Shown: positions 1 through 9,273, numbered from the stretch's first letter. The stretch is DNA of 64,000 nt from Thermobifida halotolerans (GCF_003574835.2 NZ_CP063196.1:3720001-3784000); one strand, 5' to 3'. Numbers and translations are program-made. The notes: generated by a model from the letters alone, not told the origin.

Positions 1-466
1 CCAGTCCGGCGCCGGGCAGCCGGTGGACGCGGAACTCGCGGTCGAACCCGGGGACGACCCCCATGAACGCCAGGCCCAGCACGACGGTCAGCGCGCCGAG
101 GACCCGGGTGATGACGTCGGAGTGGTCGAGCAGCAGCCCGCCGACGCCGCCGACGAACACTCCGACCGACACGAAGACCGCGGAGAAGCCCGCGACGAAC
201 AGCAGGCTTCCGGCGAGCATGGTCCACCGCCGGGAGACCAGGAGGTCGTCGACCGTGGCGACCCCCACGGCGCCGTCGCCCGCGGGGCGTTCGGCCGCCG
301 CGCGGCGGTGCGCGGCGATGTCGGCTCCCGTCAGGCCGGTCACGTAGGACAGGTATCCGGGCACGAGCGGGAGCACGCACGGGGACAGGAAGGAGACCAG
401 ACCGGCGGCGACGGCCAGCGGGACGGCGAGCAGGAGGGAGCCGGAGAGGATGGTCTCGGTGATCAC
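1..466 (-). CDS. ccdA: Cytochrome c biogenesis protein CcdA, partial (C-terminus outside window)
   Basis: Membrane protein that passes electrons from cytoplasmic thioredoxin across the membrane to an extracytoplasmic thioredoxin-like protein used in cytochrome c maturation. I translated the minus strand by hand: 155 codons stay open to the window edge. Near residue 30 there is FLSPCVLPLVPGYLSYVTG, the typical first-helix motif of CcdA with its redox Cys, followed by further hydrophobic helices. The start is GTG at 466, whose last bases overlap the TGA of the upstream resA-like gene (GTGA overlap), so the two are translationally coupled. In actinobacteria resB and ccsA usually follow, which would lie outside this window. 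Confidence 0.88.
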   Translation of the reverse strand, partial: MITETILSGSLLLAVPLAVAAGLVSFLSPCVLPLVPGYLSYVTGLTGADIAAHRRAAAERPAGDGAVGVATVDDLLVSRRWTMLAGSLLFVAGFSAVFVSVGVFVGGVGGLLLDHSDVITRVLGALTVVLGLAFMGVVPGFDREFRVHRLPGAGL

Positions 467-1089
467 GGGGAATCAGCGTCCTCGGCGGTGACCGTGTCGA
501 CCAGTTCGGTGAGTTCGTTGTAGGTGGTGGCGCCGATGACCCGGGCGGCGATGCGGCCCTGACGGTCGATGACGAGCGTGCTGGGGATGGCCTGCGGCGG
601 GACGGTGTCGCGGAACGCCTGCGGCACCTCGCCCGGCTGGTCGTACAGGCTGGGGTAGCCGACCTCCTGGTTGCGTTCGAACGCCTGGGCGGCGGTGCGG
701 TTGTCCTTGATGTTGATTCCGAGGAAGCGCACTCCCTCGTCCTCGTTCTCGGCGCTGACCTCGTTGAGGACCGGGGTCTCGGCGCGGCACGGCGCGCACC
801 AGCTCGCCCAGAAGTTCACCACGACGACGTCGCCGGAGTAGTCGGCGAGGCTGACGGGGTCGCCGTCCAGCGTCTCGCCCTCGACCTCCGGGGCCGCCTC
901 GCGCTCCCCCGGCTCGAACAGGGTGCTGGTTCCGTCACCCGAGATGTAGCGGTCGTCCTCGCCGGCCGCCCCGGAATCGACTCCCCCGGCTCCCCCGGCA
1001 CAGCCCGCCAGCGCGACCAGTGTCGCCGCGGCGGCGACGCCGCGCAGCACAGCGGCACGCGCTCGGAAGCCGGTTCTGATGAAGGGCAT
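463..1089 (-). CDS. TlpA/ResA-type thioredoxin-like lipoprotein
   Basis: Membrane-anchored thiol-disulfide oxidoreductase, 208 residues, probably reducing the haem-binding cysteines of apocytochrome c outside the membrane. The protein begins with a basic stretch, a hydrophobic segment and a lipobox (LAGC, Cys30), so it should be a lipoprotein. The redox motif WCAPC lies at 97-101 within FWASWCAPC, and a cis-Pro region (QAIPSTLVID) follows. A longer reading frame extends to 1224, but ATG 1089 is preferred because it starts directly before the signal peptide and has GAGG upstream. It overlaps ccdA by four bases, and the pairing matches the system II (Ccs) maturation locus. Confidence 0.88.
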   Translation of the reverse strand: MPFIRTGFRARAAVLRGVAAAATLVALAGCAGGAGGVDSGAAGEDDRYISGDGTSTLFEPGEREAAPEVEGETLDGDPVSLADYSGDVVVVNFWASWCAPCRAETPVLNEVSAENEDEGVRFLGINIKDNRTAAQAFERNQEVGYPSLYDQPGEVPQAFRDTVPPQAIPSTLVIDRQGRIAARVIGATTYNELTELVDTVTAEDADSP

Positions 1090-1245
1090 CGCAAAAGACC
1101 TCGTCAGCGGGATGCGGCAGAAAATGCACCAACAACGACGAAGTGTAGTAGACGCCCGGGAGAGCCTGGCGGGGGCCTGTGGATACCGCCGTGAGGACGA
1201 GTCCGCAGGGGCGATGCCCCGCACCGCCCCCCGGGATCGACGGGA

Positions 1246-1449
1246 TCAACCCGCCTCGACGAACGCCTCGCGGAGGTAGTCGTGTACGGCACGCTCCGGC
1301 ACCCGGTAGGAACGCCCCACCCGGATGGCCGGCAGCGTCCCGGAGTGCACCATTCGGTAGACCGTCATCTTGGAGACTCGCATGATCGCGGCCACCTCGG
1401 CCACAGTCAGGAACCTCACCTCTCCCAGCGAACCCTTGTTCCCGCTCAT
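1246..1449 (-). CDS. Small excisionase-family helix-turn-helix DNA-binding protein
   Basis: A 67-residue protein made of a single winged HTH of the MerR/excisionase type: LTVAEVAAIMRVSKMTVYRM forms the helix-turn-helix and the following GRSYRVPERAVHDYLRE the wing and last helix. Such proteins bind DNA, and family members in actinobacteria include developmental regulators such as BldC, a paralogue of which lies at 55936 in this window. ATG 1449 is chosen because the upstream extension to 1566 is basic, low in conservation and precedes a more credible start. The 299 bases between this gene and the next one upstream hold a short AT-rich patch (around 1570-1600) that could be its promoter. The target genes are unknown. 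Confidence 0.8.
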   Translation of the reverse strand: MSGNKGSLGEVRFLTVAEVAAIMRVSKMTVYRMVHSGTLPAIRVGRSYRVPERAVHDYLREAFVEAG

Positions 1450-1748
1450 GTCCTGACGCTCTCTTTCCCGGACGTGCGCCCGCGTCCCTGTCTGCCGCGC
1501 GTACCGGCTCCCACTCTTCGCCCCGGCCGCGCTCGTGTGTCGCCCGACAACTTTCGACCCGTCCATTCTCAGAGTAAATCTCGGGTCACGCTATTAAAAG
1601 GGCGTTTTTGCACCGCGGACGGGACCGGGGGCACGGAGGCGGCGGTCGAGGTTTACCTCCTGGGTAGACCACTGCCCCCACCGGGAAAGCCCTGCGTGAA
1701 CTGTGTTTCCGTCCGGCCTCCGGACCTTTGCGGCCACGGGTCCGGATT

Positions 1749-2546
1749 TCAGACCAGTCCCGCTCGGTGGATCACGTAGTCCGAAAGCGGGCGGTAGGTG
1801 TCCGGGAGGTATCCGTCGTCCAACGGCACCGTGGTATGCAGTTTTCCTTCGTGTTCGCCCAGGAAGAGCGCAGGATCGTTACTGTCGGCGAAGCCGATGG
1901 TCTCCACCCCGGCCTCGCCCGCCGCCCCCGCGAACCCGTGGTCGGCGATGACCAACTGCGGCCACGGCGTTCCCTCCTCCGCCAGGCGGGACAGCACCGC
2001 GCGCATCGCGAAGGGGTGGTGGCTGTGCCTGGGGGTCCTGCCGTCGACCACCATTCCCACGTCGTCGCGCCAGACCAGGATGCGGCGGGTCGGCGGGTAC
2101 TCCCCCGAGACGTCGTAGGCGTATCCGGCCGCGGCGGTGACCACCGTGCACCCGTGGTCGACCAGCAGGTCCTTCCAGGTCCGGTAGACCTCGGCCAGGT
2201 TCCTGGGGTGTCCGGTCGCGAACATGACGCGTTCGCGGTCGCGTGCGGCCCGGGCCATCCGGTCGGCGACCGACTCCAGGGCGTCCACGGTGCGGTCGGG
2301 GTCGATGGTGTCGATCCCCCACAGGTAGCCCTCGTCCGCGACGACACCGCAGCGCTTGGCCATCAGTGCGAGGACGTCGGAGAACGACCACTCCCGGGTG
2401 AAGGTCAGCCCGAACTGATGGTAGGGGTCCCCCTGAACCAGCCGCCGGTAGTGCTTGAGGTTGTTCTGCCGCGGGGTGTCGACCTGCCCGGCGATCCCGG
2501 TGCGCACCAGATGGTCGATGAGTTCCGCGCGGGAGGGCGGCGTCAC
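1749..2546 (-). CDS. Conserved actinobacterial phosphatase-like protein
   Basis: A 265-residue soluble protein without a signal peptide. It resembles a family usually annotated only as 'phosphatase' that sits near proC and acuC in many actinobacteria. Visible features include an N-terminal basic helix with HLVRTGIAG, a GIDTIDPDRT segment, MFATGHPRNL near residue 110, a WRDDVGMVVDGR stretch, and VIADHGFAGAAGEAG near the C-terminus. Several conserved Asp and His residues would fit a metal-dependent hydrolase, but I cannot assign the fold or substrate with certainty. It is followed downstream by the HTH gene with a gap of about 300 bases, so it is probably its own transcription unit. Confidence 0.6.
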   Translation of the reverse strand: MTPPSRAELIDHLVRTGIAGQVDTPRQNNLKHYRRLVQGDPYHQFGLTFTREWSFSDVLALMAKRCGVVADEGYLWGIDTIDPDRTVDALESVADRMARAARDRERVMFATGHPRNLAEVYRTWKDLLVDHGCTVVTAAAGYAYDVSGEYPPTRRILVWRDDVGMVVDGRTPRHSHHPFAMRAVLSRLAEEGTPWPQLVIADHGFAGAAGEAGVETIGFADSNDPALFLGEHEGKLHTTVPLDDGYLPDTYRPLSDYVIHRAGLV

Positions 2547-2694
2547 AGGTGGGACCCCCTTCTCACGTGCATGTCAAGATTCCGACAATTGCGGATTATC
2601 CCGACACCGTCTTACCCCGTTCGCACCGTGTTCAACTCTTCCCCGACTTCGGCGTTTCTTTCCGGTGCCGTCTCCTGCGGTTCACCGTTGCGGA

Positions 2695-3873
2695 TCACAG
2701 CATCGGATCGATGCCGTGGCAGGGGAACACCGCCCTGCGGGTGGCGCGGATCGCGCGGTCCACCGCGTCGCCGGGGTCGAAGCCCGCCTCGAACGGGGTG
2801 TAGTCGGCCTTGTGGCCGTCGGTCATGTGCAGCGGGGCCACCTCGCCGGTGCGCTCCTTGACGAACTCGTGCCACTCGTCGGGGGTGCGCGTCTCGGGGT
2901 CGATCGGATACCCCGACGCCTGGGCCAGCAGGTGGCTCCAGGCACGCGGCACCACCTGGACGAGTTCGTATCCGCCGCCGCCGAGCAGGACCCAGCGCCC
3001 CGCGGCGGTCTCCTTGGCCAACTCGTGCAGGGCCTCGTAGGTGCGGCGCTGCCCGTCCAGACTGACCGTCAGGTTGGCCAGCGGGTCGAGCGTGTGGGTG
3101 TCGCAGCCCTGCTGGGTGACCAGCACCTCGGGCTGGAACTCGCGCAGCAGCGGTGGGACGACCGCGTGGAAGGCGCGCAGCCACATGGCGTCGTTGGAGC
3201 CCGCGGGGAGCGCCACGTTGACCGCGTACCCCTCGGCGTCGGGCCCTCCGATCTCCTCGGGGTACCCGGTTCCGGGGAACAGCGTCAGCGGGGACTCGTG
3301 CAGGCTGATGGTCAGCACCCGGGGGTCGTTGTAGAACATCTCCTGCACGCCGTCGCCGTGGTGGACGTCCACGTCGACGTAGGCGACCCGCTTGGCGCCC
3401 TGCTCCAGCAGCCAGGCGATGGCCAGCGCGGCGTCGTTGTACACGCAGAAGCCCCACGCCTTCCTGGGCATGGCGTGGTGCAGTCCTCCCGCGATGTTGG
3501 CGCCGTGTTCGGCCTCTCCGGTCCACACCGCGCGCGCCGCCGCCACGGAGGCGCCCGCGATCAGCGCGGACGCCTCGTGCATGTTGGCGAAGACGGGGTT
3601 GTCGAGGGTGCCGAGGGAGTAGGTCTCGTCGGGCCGCAGGGTCTGCCCGGCCCGTTTGACGGCGGCGACGTAGTCGCGGTCGTGGACGAGTTCCAGCAGG
3701 GCGTCGTCGGCCGGTTCGACCGGTGCGAAGGAGATTCCGGGCGCGTCGAAGACACCGAGCCGACGGCTGAGGTCCATGGTCAGTTCGACCCGGATGGGCG
3801 CGAGCGGATGCTGCGGGCCGAAGTTGTAGCCGGTCAGCCCGTCGTTCCACGCGATACGCAGCGAACAGCCCAT
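2695..3873 (-). CDS. acuC: Acetoin utilization deacetylase AcuC (class I HDAC fold)
   Basis: Zinc-dependent lysine deacetylase of 392 residues, the usual length. AcuC in Bacillus deacetylates and activates acetyl-CoA synthetase. The His-His pair of the active site is at 132-133 (GLHHAMPRKAWGFCVYND) and the metal-binding motif DVDVHHGDG is at 167-175, where the second Asp (169) and first His (171) are the expected zinc ligands. Later GGGGYEL matches the glycine-rich loop with the catalytic Tyr. The gene stands alone between proC and the phosphatase-like gene. In actinobacteria its substrate is likely acetyl-CoA synthetase or other acylated enzymes, which is inference. The start ATG 3873 agrees with the family N-terminus. 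Confidence 0.88.
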   Translation of the reverse strand: MGCSLRIAWNDGLTGYNFGPQHPLAPIRVELTMDLSRRLGVFDAPGISFAPVEPADDALLELVHDRDYVAAVKRAGQTLRPDETYSLGTLDNPVFANMHEASALIAGASVAAARAVWTGEAEHGANIAGGLHHAMPRKAWGFCVYNDAALAIAWLLEQGAKRVAYVDVDVHHGDGVQEMFYNDPRVLTISLHESPLTLFPGTGYPEEIGGPDAEGYAVNVALPAGSNDAMWLRAFHAVVPPLLREFQPEVLVTQQGCDTHTLDPLANLTVSLDGQRRTYEALHELAKETAAGRWVLLGGGGYELVQVVPRAWSHLLAQASGYPIDPETRTPDEWHEFVKERTGEVAPLHMTDGHKADYTPFEAGFDPGDAVDRAIRATRRAVFPCHGIDPML

Positions 3874-3973
3874 ACGCTCTCCCCGTCAACAGCGGTGTTC
3901 CTCACCACATTAGTTGACCGGAAAGGGCGGCGACCGGCCGGGATCAGCTCGTTTGTCCGCCCGAACCGGACCG

Positions 3974-4768
3974 TCAGCCCTCGGAGAGCTCGCGGCTGCG
4001 TCTCCGCGCGGCCTCCACCGCGTCGGTGAGGGCGCTGCGCAGACCGCGCCGTTCCAGCTCCCGCAGCGCGGCGGCGGTGGTCCCGCCGGGCGAGGTGACG
4101 GCCTCACGCAGCAGGGCGGGATGCTCCCCGGAGTCGCGCAGCATCGCCGCGGAGCCGACAGCGGTCTGGGCGACCAGCCGCTCGGCGGTCGGACGCGGCA
4201 GCCCCATGAGCACTCCCGCCTCGATCATCGCCTCGGCGACGAGGTAGAAGTAGGCCGGTCCGCTGCCGGACAGCGCGGTGACGGCGTCCATGTGCCGCTC
4301 CGGCACGCGCAGCACCTCTCCCACCGGGCGGAGCAGGGCCTCGGCGCGCGCCAGGTGCTCCTCCGAGGCGTGCGTACCGGCCGCGAGGGCGGTCATGCCC
4401 TGTCCGACCAGGGCGGGGGTGTTGGGCATGGCGCGCACCACCGCGGTCTCCGCGGCGAGGTGCTTTTCCAGCACGGTCGTGGTGATCCCGGCGGCCACGG
4501 AGATGACCAGGCGGTCCGCCGGAAGCGACGCCGCGATCTCGTTCAACGCCGCGACCATGTCCTGCGGCTTGATCGCGAGGACGAGCGTGTCGGCGCGGGC
4601 CGCGGCCCGCGCGGCGGGGACGCTGGCGACTCCGTAGCGCTCCCGCAGCTCCTCGGCGCGTTCCCGACGCGCCTCGGTGACGAGCACGTCGGCCGGGTCG
4701 TGCCCGGTGTTCAGAATTCCGGCGAGCAGGGCCTCACCCATCCGGCCCGCTCCGATGATCGCGATCAT
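3974..4768 (-). CDS. proC: Pyrroline-5-carboxylate reductase
   Basis: Catalyses the last step of proline synthesis, reduction of pyrroline-5-carboxylate with NAD(P)H, in the cytoplasm. The 264-residue protein starts with the Rossmann motif MIAIIGAGRMGEALLAG, has the family segments VISVAAGI and VRAMPNTPALVGQGMT, and ends with the ProC signature ALSGSGPAYFYL plus SPGGTTAAAL. ATG 4768 is preferred to the longer frame (4840), because it sits directly before the Rossmann strand and has GGAAGGTG upstream. Proline genes proA and proB are not in the window, so this is a stand-alone gene as in most actinobacteria. Confidence 0.95.
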   Translation of the reverse strand: MIAIIGAGRMGEALLAGILNTGHDPADVLVTEARRERAEELRERYGVASVPAARAAARADTLVLAIKPQDMVAALNEIAASLPADRLVISVAAGITTTVLEKHLAAETAVVRAMPNTPALVGQGMTALAAGTHASEEHLARAEALLRPVGEVLRVPERHMDAVTALSGSGPAYFYLVAEAMIEAGVLMGLPRPTAERLVAQTAVGSAAMLRDSGEHPALLREAVTSPGGTTAAALRELERRGLRSALTDAVEAARRRSRELSEG

Positions 4769-4915
4769 GCAGTCACACCTTCCGACGTCTGCCACGGTAC
4801 GGCATGGGCGGTCCGGCCCACAGGAAGGATACGTCCGCACATGGCGCTCCTGTGATCCTGTACCTGTGGTCGCGTTCAGCGAGCGGGCGCGACCGCGGGT
4901 ACGGGATCGCCGCTG

Positions 4916-5506
4916 TCAGTGCCGCTTCCGTTCGGACAGTCCCATGACCAGGCGGACCGCCGGGGCGTAGTGGGTCACGACCTCCTCCGGATCGGCCGAG
5001 GCCAGCGGTTCGGCGCGGATGATGTAGCGCACCAGGACCATCCCGAACAGCTGGGAGGCGATCAGACCGGCCCGCAGCGGCTCCACCCCGATCCTGGGCG
5101 CGATCCGCTTGGCGAGGATGTCGGTCATGAAGCCGCGCAGGACGTCGGCGGCCCGCTCACTGGTCATGGCCGAACGGAGCAGGGCGAGGAAGGGGGCCCG
5201 GTCGTGCTCGTCCCCCCAGACCCGCAGGAAGAGGCGGACCACCGTCTCGGCGGGGTCGTGCTCGGGATCGAGCATGATCCGTTCCAGCATCTCGCCCGGG
5301 TCGTAGGGGATCTCCATCGCCGCGATGAACACCCGGTCCTTGGTGCCGAAGTAGTGGTGCACCAGGGCGGGGTCGACCCCCGCCCTCCGGGCGATGCCGC
5401 GCACCGAGGCTCCGTCGTACCCCTTCTCGCCGAAGTCGAGACGCGCCGCCCGCAGGATCGCCTCGCGTGTCCGGGTCGTTCCCGGGCGCCGACCGGTCCG
5501 AGCCAC
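4916..5506 (-). CDS. TetR-family transcriptional regulator
   Basis: A 196-residue repressor-type protein. The N-terminal 50 residues form the TetR DNA-binding domain: TREAILRAARLDFGEKGYDGASVRGIARRAGVD is visible with the recognition segment ALVHHYFGTKDRVF. The C-terminal ligand domain resembles the TetR_C_17/18 group (LASQLFGMVLVRYII). It lies between proC and the isomerase gene, each with its own likely transcript, so the regulated gene cannot be read from context. The ligand is unknown. Confidence 0.85.
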   Translation of the reverse strand: MARTGRRPGTTRTREAILRAARLDFGEKGYDGASVRGIARRAGVDPALVHHYFGTKDRVFIAAMEIPYDPGEMLERIMLDPEHDPAETVVRLFLRVWGDEHDRAPFLALLRSAMTSERAADVLRGFMTDILAKRIAPRIGVEPLRAGLIASQLFGMVLVRYIIRAEPLASADPEEVVTHYAPAVRLVMGLSERKRH

Positions 5507-5543
5507 CCCGCCCCGTCCTGTCCGTTCCGCCGTCCGGGGCCGC

Positions 5544-6467
5544 TCAGAGCCTGCCGCTGACCGTGCCGTCGCCTCCGACCGAGAACACGCGGGGCTCCCC
5601 GGTGGAGGACGTCGAGTGCACCACGATCCGCTCGCGGTCCTGGGCGGTCTGCCGCGCGCTCCGCGCGAAGTGCAGCCGGGTGAACGCCAGTGCCTCGGCC
5701 AGGTCCGTCAGCCGTCCCTCGCGGTCGGACTTGCGGGTGTTGACCTCCAGCACGATCTGGCCCCGGTAGTCGGTGTGGGCGAGGTGCTCCAGGAGTTCGG
5801 CGCAGGGCTGGCCGCCCCGGCCGGGGATCAGGTGCTCGTCGAAGTTCTGCCCGCCGACGCCGTCGGCGAGGTGCACGTGGGAGAGTCGGTCGCCGAGTTG
5901 GCGCGCCATGTCCATGGCGTCGGAGCGCGACATGGCGGTGTGGGAGAGGTCCAGGGTGACGTCGGGGTAGTCGCGGTCCAGCGGGTTCCAACTGGGCGCG
6001 TAGGGAACGACCTCCCTGCCCCGCATGCGCACCTGGTACATGTTCTCGACCGCGAAGACGACGTCGGTCTCCTCCTGCATCCGCTGCACGCCGTCCTCGA
6101 ACTCCTTGGCGTACTCGCGCTGCCACTTGAAGGCGGGGTGCACCACGACGGTGGAGGCTCCCAGCGCCTCGGCCATGTCCTTGGACCTGAGGAGCTTGGC
6201 CCACGGGTCGCGGCCCCACACCCGCTGGGTGAAGATCAGGCACGGGGAGTGGATCGCGGTGATGGGGATCTGGTGGTAGTCCGACAGGCGGCGGAGCATG
6301 TCGATGTCCTGGCTGACCGGGTCGGCGGTGACCAGCACCTCGACGCCGTCGTAACCGAGCTTGGCGGCGATCTCGAAGGCCGCGGGCGTCTTCTCCGGGT
6401 ACACCGACGCCGTCGAGAGGACGACGGGGGCGTCTGGAACCTGGATAGCGTTCACTTGAACCACCAT
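5544..6467 (-). CDS. Sugar phosphate isomerase/epimerase-like TIM barrel protein
   Basis: Protein of about 307 residues of the AP-endonuclease-2/xylose-isomerase-like fold. Characteristic pieces are [10 protein letters not shown] near the N-terminus, [34 protein letters not shown] with metal-type His and Asp, [19 protein letters not shown] and IVLEVNT, in the order expected for a divalent-metal TIM barrel. The substrate is not evident. The start is uncertain: ATG 6467 is the only ATG near the conserved region but lacks a Shine-Dalgarno, and GTG codons a few residues later are alternatives. A much longer frame (to 7283) runs antisense to the methyltransferase gene and is rejected as a start. 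Confidence 0.75.
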   Translation of the reverse strand: MVVQVNAIQVPDAPVVLSTASVYPEKTPAAFEIAAKLGYDGVEVLVTADPVSQDIDMLRRLSDYHQIPITAIHSPCLIFTQRVWGRDPWAKLLRSKDMAEALGASTVVVHPAFKWQREYAKEFEDGVQRMQEETDVVFAVENMYQVRMRGREVVPYAPSWNPLDRDYPDVTLDLSHTAMSRSDAMDMARQLGDRLSHVHLADGVGGQNFDEHLIPGRGGQPCAELLEHLAHTDYRGQIVLEVNTRKSDREGRLTDLAEALAFTRLHFARSARQTAQDRERIVVHSTSSTGEPRVFSVGGDGTVSGRL

Positions 6468-6562
6468 ACGTGCTGTCGTAACAGGAATGCCTGCGCGCAT
6501 GTGGCCCGTAGGAGGGACGGCGCGCTGTGTCGCCGGGCCGCGGCGGGGGTCCGCGTCATCGT

Positions 6563-6568
6563 TAGGGT
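6563..6568 (+). promoter_or_regulatory. -10 box (TAGGGT) of a probable leaderless transcript
   Basis: TAGGGT ends seven bases before the GTG of the methyltransferase gene and there is no Shine-Dalgarno between them, the usual arrangement for leaderless mRNA in actinobacteria. Confidence 0.5.
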
Positions 6569-6575
6569 CGCTTAG

Positions 6576-7274
6576 GTGAACAAAGCGCTCGCCGGGGCGA
6601 TTCCCAGCCCCAACATCTGGAACGCTCCGCGGACCTACGAGACGGAGAACCGCGCCGCCGATCCCGACGGTCGGATCGAGGAGGCGATGCGCGCGGTCCG
6701 GGGGTGGGCCGGAGCGCACGTTCTGGACATCGGTTGCGGCACCGGCTTCCACCTGCCGCGCTTCGCCGTTGAGGCGCGGCGGGTCACCGGGGTCGAGCCG
6801 CACCGGCGGCTCGCCGAGGCGGCTCGGGCGCGTGTGCGGGCACTGCCCAACATCACCGTACACACCGGGGTCGCCCAGCGTCTTCCGGTCGCCGACGCCT
6901 CGGTGGATGTGGCGCACGCGCGGTGGGCGTACTTCTTCGGTCCCGGCTGCGAGCCGGGCCTTGCCGAACTGGAGCGGGTGGTGCGGCGCGGCGGTGTGGC
7001 GTTCGTCATCGACAACGACGCCACCCGCGGCACCTTCGGCGACTGGTTCCGCCGTTCGCTGCCGTCCTATGACCCGCTCGCCGTCGAGCGGTTCTGGAGC
7101 GGCCACGGGTTCACACGGCGGTCCGTGGACATGGGGTGGCGCTTCGAGCGCCGCGCGGACTTCGAGGCGGTGGTGCGGATCGAGTTCCCTCCCGACCTCG
7201 CCCAGGAGATCATCGACGGCCACCGGGGGCTCGAGGTCGACTACGCGGTCAACCTCTGGTGGCGGGAGTACTGA
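6576..7274 (+). CDS. Class I SAM-dependent methyltransferase
   Basis: A 232-residue methyltransferase of the Methyltransf_11 type. Motif [16 protein letters not shown] lies near residues 50-64, the acidic end of strand 2 is VTGVEPH, and motif IV/V follow as [16 protein letters not shown] and [17 protein letters not shown]. The substrate cannot be told. It is divergent from the isomerase gene and upstream of radA by about 210 bases, so it is probably a single-gene unit. GTG 6576 is preceded at the correct distance by TAGGGT, which supports a leaderless start. Confidence 0.82.
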   Translation: MNKALAGAIPSPNIWNAPRTYETENRAADPDGRIEEAMRAVRGWAGAHVLDIGCGTGFHLPRFAVEARRVTGVEPHRRLAEAARARVRALPNITVHTGVAQRLPVADASVDVAHARWAYFFGPGCEPGLAELERVVRRGGVAFVIDNDATRGTFGDWFRRSLPSYDPLAVERFWSGHGFTRRSVDMGWRFERRADFEAVVRIEFPPDLAQEIIDGHRGLEVDYAVNLWWREY

Positions 7275-7472
7275 ACCGTCCACGTCGCCTCCTCTCCCGG
7301 CGGTCTACGGCGAACGGGCGCGGTACGGGCCGCTGCCCTTCCGTCCCCTACCACTCCCCTGCCCTGTCCGATCGCGCGCGCGGCGATCCGGTTCCGGACC
7401 ACCGCGGAGAAAACCCGTCCCCCCGTCCTCTCGGACCGCCCCGGTCGGGCCGCGGCTGTCACCGGCAGGCGC

Positions 7473-7478
7473 TAGCGT
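7473..7478 (+). promoter_or_regulatory. -10 box (TAGCGT) of radA, probable leaderless transcript
   Basis: TAGCGT ends six bases before the radA ATG at 7485 and no ribosome binding site lies between, which fits a leaderless mRNA. Confidence 0.5.
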
Positions 7479-7484
7479 GCTTGT

Positions 7485-8849
7485 ATGGCGAGGGCAGCGA
7501 AGCGGACGTTCCGGTGTACCGAGTGCGGCTGGACCGCTCCGAAGTGGGTGGGTCGCTGCGGCGACTGCCAGGCGTGGGGCACCGTCGAGGAGGTCTCGTC
7601 GCCGGTGCCGGGCGGGGTGGCCCCGGTCAGGGTCGGCACGCCCGCGCGGCCCATCTCCGAGATCGACGTCGAGGCCGCCCAGGCGTCCCCGACCGGTCTG
7701 GAGGAGCTCGACCGGGTGCTGGGCGGCGGGGTCGTGCCCGGCGGGGTGATGCTGCTCGCCGGTGAGCCCGGGGTGGGAAAGTCCACCCTGCTGCTGGAGG
7801 TCGCCGCGTGCTACGCGGAACTGGGTCCGGTGCTGTACGTCACCGGCGAGGAGTCGGCGGGGCAGGTGCGGTTGCGCGCCGAGCGGGTGGGGGCGCTGGC
7901 TCCCAAGCTCTACCTGGCGGCCGAGACCTCGCTGGCCACGCTGGCCGGCCACGTCGACGAGGTGGTGCCGCGGCTGCTGATCGTCGACTCGGTGCAGACC
8001 ATGAGCGCGCCCAACGTCGACGGGGTACCGGGCGGTGTCTCCCAGGTCCGCGAGGTCGCCGCCGGACTGATCCGGCTGGCCAAGGAGCGCGGGATCGCCA
8101 CCGTCCTGGTCGGGCACGTCACCAAGGACGGCTCCATCGCGGGGCCGCGGGTGCTGGAGCACCTGGTGGACGTGGTGCTGCAGTTCGAGGGCGACCGGCA
8201 TTCGCAACTGCGCCTGCTGCGCGCGGTGAAGAACCGGTACGGTCCCACCGACGAGATCGGCTGCTTCGAGCTCACCGACTCCGGCATCGTCGGCCTGCCC
8301 GACCCGAGCGGCCTGTTCCTCACCCGCCGCAGCGAACCGGTGCCGGGCACCTGCGTCACGGTCACCGTCGAGGGGCGGCGTCCCCTGATCGCCGAGGTGC
8401 AGGCACTGGTGGCTCCCACCGCGCTGCCGCAGCCGCGCCGCGCCACCTCGGGTCTGGACTCCGCGCGGGTGGCGATGGTGTCGGCGGTGCTGGAGAAGCG
8501 GGTCAACCTGCGGATGGGGACGGCCGACGTCTACACCTCCACGGTCGGCGGGGTGCGCCTGGTGGAGCCGTCGGTGGATCTGGCGCTGGCGCTGGCGCTG
8601 GCGGGGTCGCACACCGATCTGGCGCTGCCGCGCGGGATGGTCGCCATCGGCGAGGTGGGGCTGGCCGGTGACGTGCGCGTGGTCAGCGGCCTCCAGCGTC
8701 GGCTGCAGGAGGCCCAGCGGCTGGGGTTCACCACCGCGATCGTGCCCGCCAGCGCCGACGATCCGGTCGAGGTCGAGGGCATCACCACCGTGGGCGTCAC
8801 CGATCTGGGGCAGGCGCTGCTCACCGCCTTCCCCGACCTGCGCCGCTGA
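7485..8849 (+). CDS. radA: DNA repair protein RadA (Sms)
   Basis: RecA-like ATPase that promotes branch migration of recombination intermediates and helps repair in the cytoplasm. The 454-residue protein has the full RadA layout: a four-Cys zinc finger (C11, C14, C25, C28), Walker A GEPGVGKST at 93-101, Walker B LLIVDSVQT near 164-172, the RadA signature KNRYGP at 249-254, and a C-terminal Lon-like domain with GVRLVEPSVDLALALAL. The length is normal for the family. The start ATG is leaderless-type. The gene has no operon partner downstream; more than 600 non-coding bases follow. Confidence 0.96.
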   Translation: MARAAKRTFRCTECGWTAPKWVGRCGDCQAWGTVEEVSSPVPGGVAPVRVGTPARPISEIDVEAAQASPTGLEELDRVLGGGVVPGGVMLLAGEPGVGKSTLLLEVAACYAELGPVLYVTGEESAGQVRLRAERVGALAPKLYLAAETSLATLAGHVDEVVPRLLIVDSVQTMSAPNVDGVPGGVSQVREVAAGLIRLAKERGIATVLVGHVTKDGSIAGPRVLEHLVDVVLQFEGDRHSQLRLLRAVKNRYGPTDEIGCFELTDSGIVGLPDPSGLFLTRRSEPVPGTCVTVTVEGRRPLIAEVQALVAPTALPQPRRATSGLDSARVAMVSAVLEKRVNLRMGTADVYTSTVGGVRLVEPSVDLALALALAGSHTDLALPRGMVAIGEVGLAGDVRVVSGLQRRLQEAQRLGFTTAIVPASADDPVEVEGITTVGVTDLGQALLTAFPDLRR

Positions 8850-8929
8850 TCCGGCAGCGGCGCACGGGCGCCCCCGGAGCCGTGCACCAGCGCCGGAAGG
8901 TCGAGAAGACGACCCGGTGAGCCCCGACT

Positions 8930-8986
8930 CCCAGGGGGAAAATGTGAGGTGACCTCAGCCCCAGGGGGAAGTCTGAGGTGGCCTCA
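8930..8986. repeat. Two tandem units, each CCCAGGGGGAA followed by a TGAGGT/ACCTCA-type palindrome
   Basis: CCCAGGGGGAA occurs at 8930-8940 and again at 8960-8970, exactly 30 bases apart. Each copy is followed by a near-identical palindrome, TGAGGTGACCTCA (8945-8957, perfect 6-bp arms) and TGAGGTGGCCTCA (8974-8986). Paired, similarly spaced palindromes look like operator sites for a dimeric regulator, but no known regulator is recognised. They are about 470-515 bases upstream of the cellulase start and just downstream of radA. Confidence 0.5.
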
Positions 8987-9273
8987 ACCCGAGGAGGGTT
9001 GTCACCTCGGCCCCGTGGGAGCGGGCGGGACAGGGGTGAAGGCACACGCCCGCGGGAGGGGGGTGCTGTCGGCGGCCGGTCGAGGCGCCCCGGCCCCGAA
9101 CCCACCAGCGCCCCAGGGCGCCGAGTCCGGCCGCGGCCGACCCGTGGTCACCCGCCCCGGACGCTTTCCTGGAACACCTCGCTCTTCCGGTCACCCAGCG
9201 GCCTCCGCACACCTCCCCGGCATCCCGACACCGGGTGACACAGCCCATGGTGGTGACCCTGGGTGATCGGACG

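Noticed and set aside
2455-4029. Long plus-strand frame (524 codons) opposite acuC
   Set aside because: It is antisense to a clear AcuC gene and has the Arg/Gly/Val-rich composition of a GC-rich shadow frame.
5544-7283. 579-codon minus frame extending the isomerase upstream over the methyltransferase
   Set aside because: Only the C-terminal 307 residues match a family; the rest is antisense to a clear methyltransferase.
8949-9266. Short frame in the radA-cellulase spacer
   Set aside because: No ribosome site, skewed composition and no recognised similarity.
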